Part shown: positions 53,192 to 64,000 of the stretch, piece after piece | Layout of the letters: each line of letters starts with the position of its first letter | How positions within the stretch are numbered: the first letter of the stretch is position 1 | DNA from: Opitutaceae bacterium | GTDB lineage: Bacteria > Verrucomicrobiota > Verrucomicrobiia > Opitutales > Opitutaceae | DNA: 64,000 bases | Direction of reading: 5' to 3' | Assembly: GCA_016794785.1 (NCBI GenBank) | Contig: JAEUHC010000019.1 | Span: 434,001 to 498,000 of the forward strand | Translations under genes and position numbers: made by a program | Notes under the pieces: model-generated | What the model was told of the DNA's origin: nothing | Databases searched by the model: none | What the model saw: the letters and a program-made list of their open reading frames with translations, nothing else

Positions 53192-53890
53192 ATGCTAAAG
53201 AAGCCCAGCAAACGCATCCGCGCCGCCCTCAAGGTGGCCGATCTCGAAAAGGACTATCCGCTCAAGGAAGCGGTCGAGATTCTCGTGAAATTTCCGAAGG
53301 CCAAGTTCGACGAGACCGTCGAGCTTTCGTTGCGCCTCGGCGTCGACGCCGCATCCGGCGACCAAAATGTGCGCGGCACCACGCCGCTCCCCAACGGTTC
53401 CGGCAAGAAGGTCCGCGTCATCGTCTTCACAGACGATCCGCAGAAGGCCCTCGCCGCCGGTGCGGACGAGGCCGGCCTCGCGGAGCTGATGAAAAAGGTT
53501 TCCGACGGCTGGCTCGAATTCGATGTCGCCATTGCGACGACCGAGGCGATGAAGCAGGTCCGCACTCTCGCGCGCGTCCTCGGCCCCAAGGGCCTGATGC
53601 CCAACCCGAAGGCTGGCACCGTCACCGACGATGTCGCCGCCGGCATCAAAGCCGTGAAGGCGGGCCGCGTTGAGTTCAAGATGGACAAGACCGCCAACAT
53701 CGGCGTCGGCGTCGGCAAGCGCTCGTTCACTCCTGCGCAGATCCTCGAAAACGCCGCCGCGGTCCTTGAGGCCGTCGGCCGGGCCAAGCCCGCCACCTTC
53801 AAGGGCGGTGTCTTCATCAAGAGCGTCACCCTCTCCTCGAGCATGAGCCCGGGCGTGCGGATCGCTTCCACCGAATTCTCGAAATACTGA
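53192..53890 (+). CDS. rplA: 50S ribosomal protein L1
   Basis: 232 residues. KFPKAKFDETVELSLRLGVD and the conserved GPKGLMPNPKAGTVT core identify L1, which forms the L1 stalk. A clear AAGGAG ribosome-binding site at 53179-53185 decides the start at 53192. L1 is an autoregulator of its own operon in E. coli; whether that holds here is not shown. Confidence 0.98.
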   Translation: MLKKPSKRIRAALKVADLEKDYPLKEAVEILVKFPKAKFDETVELSLRLGVDAASGDQNVRGTTPLPNGSGKKVRVIVFTDDPQKALAAGADEAGLAELMKKVSDGWLEFDVAIATTEAMKQVRTLARVLGPKGLMPNPKAGTVTDDVAAGIKAVKAGRVEFKMDKTANIGVGVGKRSFTPAQILENAAAVLEAVGRAKPATFKGGVFIKSVTLSSSMSPGVRIASTEFSKY

Positions 53891-53901
53891 GGAGCACGAC
53901 C

Positions 53902-54399
53902 ATGAGAGCCGAAAAACAATACCTGATCGCCGAGGTCGACTCGCACCTCAAGAAGAGCGACTACGTCATCCTCGCCAACTTCACGAAAGTGACCGTCGCC
54001 GACACCGCCGAGCTGCGCAAGCGCCTCGCCGCGGAGAAGGCGGAGTTCCACGTCGTCAAGAACAGCTCCCTCCGCGTCGCGGCCAAGGCCCTCGGCCTGC
54101 CGAGCCTCGACGCCTCGCTGGCGGGCCCCACGGCCATCGTCGTCGGCGGCAGCAATTCCGCGGGCGTCGCCAAGGTCCTCAAGAAATTCTTCGAGGAAAA
54201 GCAGAAGCTCGAGATCAAGGTCGGCGTGATGGACAAGAAGCTCGTCTCGGCGGGAGACTTGTCGAAAATCGCGGATCTCCCGTCGTTCGATGCGCTGCGC
54301 TCGCAGTTCCTCGGCCTCCTCAAGAGCAACGCGGGCGCGTTCGTGCGCGTCCTCGACGCCAAGGTCAAAAAGGATCAGCCCGCGGCCCCCGCCGCCTGA
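53902..54399 (+). CDS. rplJ: 50S ribosomal protein L10
   Basis: 165 residues. MRAEKQYLIAEVDSHLKKSDYVILANFTKVTVAD, then the GLPSLDASLAGPTAIV segment, identify L10, which anchors L7/L12 dimers. An AGGAG lies just before the ATG, only 11 bases after the rplA stop, so there is no long L10 leader here. Confidence 0.97.
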   Translation: MRAEKQYLIAEVDSHLKKSDYVILANFTKVTVADTAELRKRLAAEKAEFHVVKNSSLRVAAKALGLPSLDASLAGPTAIVVGGSNSAGVAKVLKKFFEEKQKLEIKVGVMDKKLVSAGDLSKIADLPSFDALRSQFLGLLKSNAGAFVRVLDAKVKKDQPAAPAA

Positions 54400-54427
54400 T
54401 CCGTCCATCTCAACCCACAAACCAATT

Positions 54428-54487
54428 CCCGGCGCAAGCCGGGCGACATCCAACATCCAACGAGGCAGGCTAGGGGATACGTCCCTT
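54428..54487 (+). promoter_or_regulatory. Two tetraloop hairpins in rplJ-rplL spacer
   Basis: CCCGGC/GCCGGG closed by a GCAA tetraloop (54428-54443) and AGGGGA/TCCCTT closed by TACG (54472-54487). Neither has a T-tract. They could be processing or attenuation sites that raise L7/L12 over L10, but this is inference. Confidence 0.4.
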
Positions 54488-54537
54488 AAACGCGTTTCAC
54501 TTCCCGAAACCGCTAACCCGCCTCAGGAGCAGACATC

Positions 54538-54927
<390 letters not shown>

Positions 54928-55111
54928 CGCCGCGCGAAGCTTGGCGATCCACCTCGCACAACTTCCGTTTTTCACGGGACAGGCCGCTCCAATTGGCGGC
55001 CTGTCCTTTGCCTTTTCGTTTTCTGTTCTTTCGTCCGCTGTCCGCCGCGCCCGCTGACCTGCTCCGCGGCGCTCACCTCCTTCGTCTCGTAATCTCTACC
55101 GGGAAACTCCC

Positions 55112-58100
55112 ATGGCCGATCGTCACCACACCGAACGCGTAAACTTCGGCAAGCTCCGCGAAGTGATCCAGCCGCCGAATCTCATCGAGATTCAAATCAC
55201 GTCGTATCTCGACTTCCTGCAGAAGGGCACGCCCGAGAAGCAGCGCAAGCCGCAGGGCCTCGAGGCGGTCTTCCGCGAGGTGTTTCCCATTCTCAGCTAC
55301 GACGAGCGCCTGACGCTCGAATACGTCTCCTACAACCTCGGCGATCCCAAGAACACCGAGCTCGAGTGCCTGCGCGAGGGCATCACCTACTCCGTGCCGC
55401 TCTACGTGAAGCTCCGCCTCCGCGAGGAAGACTTCATCAAGGACGAGGACATCTACATGGGCGAGATACCCATGGTGACGGAGCGCGGCTCCTTCATCAT
55501 CAACGGCGCCGAGCGCGTCGTCGTCTCCCAGCTCCACCGTTCGCCCGGCATCGCGTTCGAGGTCACGCCGCACGCCAACGGCAAGCCGCTCCATTCCTTC
55601 CGCATCATCCCTGATCGCGGCACTTGGCTCGAGGTCCAGTTCGACAACAACGACCTCCTCTACGTCTATCTCGACCGCCGCCGCCGCCGCCGGAAATTCC
55701 TCATCACGACCCTGCTCCGCGCCATCGGCTACAGCTCGGACATCGACCTCCTGAATCTCTTCTACGAGATCAAGGATCTGAAGGTCTCCAAGGCGCTCGA
55801 CATGGAGAACGTCTCCACGCTCGTCCTCGTCGAGGATGCCATCGATGCCCAGAAGGGCGTCGTCCTCGCGCGTGCCTTTGAGCCGTTGACCAAGGCTGTC
55901 GTCCGCACCTTCGAGAAGCACGATATCACCACCATCCGCATCATCGACACCTCGATCGACGAGGGTGCGATCATCCGCGCGCTCAAGAAGGACCCGACCC
56001 GCAACGAGGAGGAAGCGCTGAAGGAAATCTACAAGCGCCTCCGCCCCGGTGAGCCGCCGACCACCGCCAACGCCAAGGCCCTCCTCAAGCGCCTGTTCTT
56101 CGATCCCAAGCGCTACGACCTCGGCCGTGTCGGCCGCTACAAGGTGAACCAGAAGCTCGGCCTCAAGGCTGAGCTCGAGCAGCGCATCCTTGAGAGCGCC
56201 GATATCGTCGCCGCGACCAAGTATCTCGTCCGCCTCAAGCGCGGCGTCGGTGTCGTTGATGACATCGATCACCTGGGCTCCCGTCGCGTCCGCACCGTCG
56301 GCGAGCTCCTCGCCAACCAGTGCCGCGTCGGCCTCAGCCGCACCGAGCGCCTCGTCCGCGAGCGCATGACGATGTATGACCAGAGCGTCGACTCGATCAC
56401 GCCGCAGAAGCTGATCAACCCGAAGGCGCTGACCACGGTCATCCGCGACTTCTTTGCCCGTTCGCAGCTCTCGCAGTTCATGGACCAGATCAACCCGCTC
56501 GCCGAGGTCACGCACAAGCGCCGCCTCTCCGCGCTCGGGCCGGGTGGTCTCAACCGCGAACGCGCCGGCTTCGAAGTCCGCGACGTGCATCCGTCGCACT
56601 ACGGCCGCATCTGCCCCATTGAGACACCTGAAGGTCCGAACATCGGCCTCATCAACTCCCTCTCGACCTACGCCCGCGTAAACGAGTTCGGCTTCATCGA
56701 GACGCCCTACCGCGTCGCAAAGGACGGCCGCGTCACCGACAAGATCGAGTATCTCACCGCCGACCAGGAAGAGGGCAAAATCATCGCGCAGGCCAACTCC
56801 GAACTCGACGAGAAGAACCACTTCATCGGCAAGGTCACCGTCCGTCAGGACGGCAACTTCCTCGAAGTCGCTGCCGCCGACGTCAACCTGATGGACGTCT
56901 CGCCCAAGCAGGTCATCTCGATCGCGGCGGGCATGATTCCCTTCCTCGAGCACGACGATGCCAATCGCGCGCTCATGGGCGCCAACATGCAACGCCAAGG
57001 CGTGCCCCTGCTCCAGGCCGAGGCGCCCTTTGTGGGCACCGGCATTGAGGAGCGTGTCGCCCGCGACTCGAAGATCGTCGTCGTCGCCGAAGAGGCCGGC
57101 GTCGTCGCTTCCGTTGACGCGAAGCGCATCGTCGTCACCAAGGACGGCGAGCTGCCCCGCAACCTCAAGACCGACGCGAAGAATCACACCCACGTCTACG
57201 AGCTGCGCAAATTCATGCGCTCGAACGCCGGCACCTGCTTCAACCAGAAGCCCATCGTCAAGCAGGGCCAGAAGATCAAGGCCGGCCAGATCATCGCCGA
57301 CGGTCCCTCGACCGATCAGGGCGAGATGGCGCTCGGCCGCAACGTGCTCGTCGCGTTCATGCCGTGGAACGGCTACAACTTCGAGGACGCCATTCTCATT
57401 TCCGAGAAGGTGCTCCGCGAAGACATCTTCACCTCGATCCACATCCAGGAATTCGAGGTCACCGCCCGCGACACCAAGCTCGGGCCGGAAGAAATCACGC
57501 GCGACATCCCGAACGTTGGCGAAGAGGCCCTCAAGAACCTCGATCACAACGGCGTCATCCGCATCGGTGCGGAGGTGAAGCCCGGCGACATCCTCGTCGG
57601 CAAAATCACCCCGAAGTCCGAGACCGAGCTCGCACCCGAGGAAAAGCTCCTCCGCGCGATCTTCGGCGAGAAGGCTGCCGACGTGAAGGACACCTCCCTT
57701 ATCGTCCCGTCCGGTGTCACCGGCATCATTATGGACGTGAAGGTCTCCTCCCGCATCGACAACCAGGAGGAGAAGCTCTCCCCGTCCGATCGCCGCCGCC
57801 AGGCCAAGCAGATCCAGGAAGAATACAAGACGCAGATGGACAAGCTCCGCGAGGGGCTGACCGAGGCGCTCTCCAACATCCTCCTCGGCGAGAAAATCCC
57901 GCTCGACGTCATCAACGGCGAATCCGGCGAAATCATCATCCCGGCCAACCGCAAGATCACGAAGACGCTCCTGCGCAAACTCGCCGCGGTCTCCAAGCAC
58001 GTCCAGATCGACCCGTCCCCGGTTCGGATCAAGATCATGGAGATCATCGGCTCGTATCAGACGAAGTTCGACGAGCTCGAGACCGACCGTGAGCGCAAGA

Positions 58101-58891
58101 TCGGCAGCATCGAGGCGGGCGAAGGCTCGGCCGATGGCGCCATCAAGCAGGTCAAGGTCTACATCGCCACCAAGCAGAAGCTCGAGGTCGGCGACAAGAT
58201 GGCCGGCCGTCACGGCAACAAGGGCGTGGTCGCCAAGATCGTGCCCGAGGAAGACATGCCGTTCCTCCCTGACGGCACCCCCGTCGAAATCTGCCTGAAC
58301 CCCCTCGGCGTGCCTTCGCGCATGAACGTCGGCCAGGTGCTCGAGACGCACCTGGGTTGGGCCTGCAAAAAGCTCGGCATCAAGGTGGCGACTCCCGTGT
58401 TCGACGGCATTCCGGAAAAGAAAGTCCGCGAATACCTCAAGGACGCGAAGCTGCCCTCCACCGGCAAGAGCCCGCTCCTCGACGGCCGCACTGGCGAGAA
58501 GATCGATCAGGAAGTCGTCGTCGGCTACATCTACATGATGAAGCTGAACCATCTCGTGTCGCACAAGATCCACGCGCGCGCGGTCGGCCCTTACTCGCTC
58601 GTCACGCAGCAGCCGTTGGGCGGCAAAGCCCAATACGGCGGCCAGCGTTTCGGCGAAATGGAAGTGTGGGCGCTCGAGGCCTACGGCGCGGCGCACACGC
58701 TGCAGGAACTGCTCACCGTCAAGTCCGACGATGTGCAGGGCCGCACCAAAATCTACGAGTCGCTCGTCAAGGGCGACAACACGCTACAAGCCGGCACGCC
58801 CGAATCGTTCAACGTGCTCATCAAGGAAATCCAGTCCCTCGGCCTCGACATCAAACTCCAGAAGCGCGACGCGCTGAGCTACGGCGCCTAA
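55112..58891 (+). CDS. rpoB: RNA polymerase subunit beta
   Basis: 1259 residues with the usual beta blocks: rifampicin-region SQLSQFMDQINPLAEVTHKR, RERAGFEVRDVHPSHYGRICPIETPEGPNIGLI, GRNVLVAFMPWNGYNFEDAI, and the C-terminal clamp-region GGKAQYGGQRFGEMEVWALEAYGAA. Its length is shorter than E. coli beta. Start ATG 55112; no strong ribosome-binding site. Confidence 0.99.
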   Translation: MADRHHTERVNFGKLREVIQPPNLIEIQITSYLDFLQKGTPEKQRKPQGLEAVFREVFPILSYDERLTLEYVSYNLGDPKNTELECLREGITYSVPLYVKLRLREEDFIKDEDIYMGEIPMVTERGSFIINGAERVVVSQLHRSPGIAFEVTPHANGKPLHSFRIIPDRGTWLEVQFDNNDLLYVYLDRRRRRRKFLITTLLRAIGYSSDIDLLNLFYEIKDLKVSKALDMENVSTLVLVEDAIDAQKGVVLARAFEPLTKAVVRTFEKHDITTIRIIDTSIDEGAIIRALKKDPTRNEEEALKEIYKRLRPGEPPTTANAKALLKRLFFDPKRYDLGRVGRYKVNQKLGLKAELEQRILESADIVAATKYLVRLKRGVGVVDDIDHLGSRRVRTVGELLANQCRVGLSRTERLVRERMTMYDQSVDSITPQKLINPKALTTVIRDFFARSQLSQFMDQINPLAEVTHKRRLSALGPGGLNRERAGFEVRDVHPSHYGRICPIETPEGPNIGLINSLSTYARVNEFGFIETPYRVAKDGRVTDKIEYLTADQEEGKIIAQANSELDEKNHFIGKVTVRQDGNFLEVAAADVNLMDVSPKQVISIAAGMIPFLEHDDANRALMGANMQRQGVPLLQAEAPFVGTGIEERVARDSKIVVVAEEAGVVASVDAKRIVVTKDGELPRNLKTDAKNHTHVYELRKFMRSNAGTCFNQKPIVKQGQKIKAGQIIADGPSTDQGEMALGRNVLVAFMPWNGYNFEDAILISEKVLREDIFTSIHIQEFEVTARDTKLGPEEITRDIPNVGEEALKNLDHNGVIRIGAEVKPGDILVGKITPKSETELAPEEKLLRAIFGEKAADVKDTSLIVPSGVTGIIMDVKVSSRIDNQEEKLSPSDRRRQAKQIQEEYKTQMDKLREGLTEALSNILLGEKIPLDVINGESGEIIIPANRKITKTLLRKLAAVSKHVQIDPSPVRIKIMEIIGSYQTKFDELETDRERKIGSIEAGEGSADGAIKQVKVYIATKQKLEVGDKMAGRHGNKGVVAKIVPEEDMPFLPDGTPVEICLNPLGVPSRMNVGQVLETHLGWACKKLGIKVATPVFDGIPEKKVREYLKDAKLPSTGKSPLLDGRTGEKIDQEVVVGYIYMMKLNHLVSHKIHARAVGPYSLVTQQPLGGKAQYGGQRFGEMEVWALEAYGAAHTLQELLTVKSDDVQGRTKIYESLVKGDNTLQAGTPESFNVLIKEIQSLGLDIKLQKRDALSYGA

Positions 58892-58944
58892 GCCGTGGCC
58901 CAGTTTGCCTTCATCCTTTCACATAAATTCAGGGAGCCACTAAA

Positions 58945-63090
<4,146 letters not shown>

Positions 63091-63112
63091 GGCAGCGCGC
63101 CAATCCACTCCA

Positions 63113-63144
63113 AGCCGCAGCCATCAAGGCTGCGGCTTTTTTTT
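63113..63144 (+). terminator. Intrinsic terminator after rpoC
   Basis: AGCCGCAGCC (63113-63122) pairs with GGCTGCGGCT (63128-63137) across ATCAA, followed by seven Ts. It ends the secE-rpoC transcription unit and separates it from the rpsL unit. Confidence 0.9.
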
Positions 63145-63464
63145 GGACAAATTTCTCGCGGGCGCGCCGTGTTGCACGGGAAGTCGTTCGATTTCCAGTG
63201 CGACAAAAACACCTCCCATGATTCAGAGGGCGGGGTGAGTTCGTGCTTGAGATCTGTTTCTCCAAGGCAAATCTCCATCCTCCTTCTGTCTGTCACACGC
63301 GTTGCCGGCTCCTCCGGTGAATGCTTTTCACTCCGCAGTCGCGGGCTTTCGGCACGTGGTCGCGGTCATTTCCATATTTCGCGAGAAAGTTCTTGCCGAG
63401 CTTTCCGCGCAAAGTAGCGTCGTCCCCTTTTCGTCTCTTCTCACTCGCAAGCTTTCATCTTCGT
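63145..63464 (+). promoter_or_regulatory. Long leader/promoter interval before rpsL
   Basis: 320 bases without a gene between the rpoC terminator and rpsL. It should contain the promoter of the rpsL-rpsG unit and probably a leader. I cannot identify -35/-10 boxes or a known ribosomal-protein leader structure with confidence. There is no Shine-Dalgarno in the last 20 bases. Confidence 0.4.
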
Positions 63465-63845
63465 ATGCCGACCATCAACCAACTCGTGCGCAAAGGCCGC
63501 CGCAAGGTGACCACCAAGTCGAAGTCCCCGGCTTTGGATGGCAACCCCTTCCGCCGCGGCGTGTGCGTGCAGGTCATGACCCGCACCCCCAAGAAGCCGA
63601 ACTCGGCCATCCGCAAAGTCGCCAAGGTCCGCCTGACGAATGGCAACGAAGTCATCTCCTACATTCCCGACGAAGGCCATAACCTCCAGGAGCATTCCAT
63701 CGTGCTCGTGCGCGGCGGCCGCGTGAAGGATCTCCCCGGTGTTCGCTACCACATTGTCCGCGGCACGCTCGACGCGACTGGTGTCGAGAAGCGCCGTCGC
63801 TCCCGTTCCAAATACGGCGTGAAGCGCCCGAAGGCCGCCAAGTAA
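63465..63845 (+). CDS. rpsL: 30S ribosomal protein S12
   Basis: 126 residues with PTINQLVRKGRRK, the decoding-site loop TRTPKKPNSAIRKVAKVRL (wild-type lysine-rich pattern associated with streptomycin sensitivity) and GHNLQEHSIVLVRGGRVKDLPGVRYH. Start ATG 63465. Confidence 0.98.
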   Translation: MPTINQLVRKGRRKVTTKSKSPALDGNPFRRGVCVQVMTRTPKKPNSAIRKVAKVRLTNGNEVISYIPDEGHNLQEHSIVLVRGGRVKDLPGVRYHIVRGTLDATGVEKRRRSRSKYGVKRPKAAK

Positions 63846-63869
63846 TTTTTCCCCTTAACCGATTTCGCC

Positions 63870-64000
63870 ATGTCACGCCGTCACAGAGCTGAGAAACGCA
63901 AGACCGTTCCGGACGCCCGCTACAACAGCGCGCTCGTCGCGCACCTCGTCAACGTCATCATGAAGAGCGGCAAGAAGAACCTTGCCCAGACCATCGTCTA
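63870..64000 (+). CDS. rpsG: 30S ribosomal protein S7, truncated by window end
   Basis: The first 43 complete codons (SRRHRAEKRKTVPDARYN, ALVAHLVNVIMKSGKKNLA) match the N-terminus of S7; the gene continues beyond the window. It follows rpsL after 24 bases as in the str operon. Confidence 0.95.
   Translation, partial: MSRRHRAEKRKTVPDARYNSALVAHLVNVIMKSGKKNLAQTIV

Overview
The window reads as a chromosomal segment of a high-GC member of the Verrucomicrobiota, most likely the Opitutaceae. This rests on gene content only: three TonB-dependent receptors (one with an N-terminal carboxypeptidase-regulatory-like domain), a paired Planctomycetes/Verrucomicrobia-type DUF1501 protein and PSD1 cytochrome, a secreted lamin-tail-domain protein with a C-terminal repeat pair that I associate with this phylum, Tat-exported sugar isomerase-like proteins, and a bacterial tuf-secE-nusG-rplKAJL-rpoBC-rpsL-rpsG block. 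No 16S gene is present, so the placement is inference.

Layout. 1-4661: 5' part of a TonB receptor gene and a secreted lamin-tail protein, both minus strand. 4724-7666: orphan receiver-domain protein, VOC-type dioxygenase, cytochrome c/PQQ-type sugar dehydrogenase. 7667-8241 has no intact gene but holds the C-terminal third of a LytTR DNA-binding domain (decayed gene). 8242-12903: MazG-like protein, small membrane proteins, a peroxiredoxin-thioredoxin fusion, a Tat-exported TIM-barrel isomerase, an RluA-type pseudouridine synthase. 12983-13132: a structured intergenic segment ending in a strong terminator, a candidate small RNA. 13159-14145: divergent doxX/marR sharing two copies of a palindrome. 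14292-18584: fasciclin protein, then an overlapping SOUL / DUF2071 / SDR series and an SRPBCC-TIGR01777 fusion. 18663-23531: rodA and RNase E/G on minus, RNase Y divergent. 23665-31255: queF, a heme-type TonB receptor, a DUF2059 protein, a histidinol-phosphatase-like IMPase, a DnaQ-fold exonuclease, TatD and SufE. 31366-35462: PSD1 cytochrome and DUF1501 pair. 35717-39105: SLC13 transporter followed by two tandem, overlapping LysR paralogues. 39122-42228: a CarF/TMEM189-type plasmanylethanolamine-desaturase-like gene overlapping a TonB receptor gene. 42378-45394: lemA, a small conserved protein, and an M48 peptidase. 45523-50178: TPR protein, ExbB, ExbD and an unclassified single-pass protein. 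50273-64000: tRNA-Thr, tuf, tRNA-Trp, secE, nusG, rplK, rplA, rplJ, rplL, rpoB, rpoC, terminator, rpsL, rpsG (cut by the window end).

Most genes are conserved housekeeping or envelope functions. The most interesting items are the desaturase-TonB overlap, the TPR-ExbB-ExbD-X set, the structured RNA candidate, the palindromic doxX/marR operators, the LysR pair, and several unrelated families of intergenic inverted repeats. I see no CRISPR array, prophage, insertion sequence or rRNA gene.
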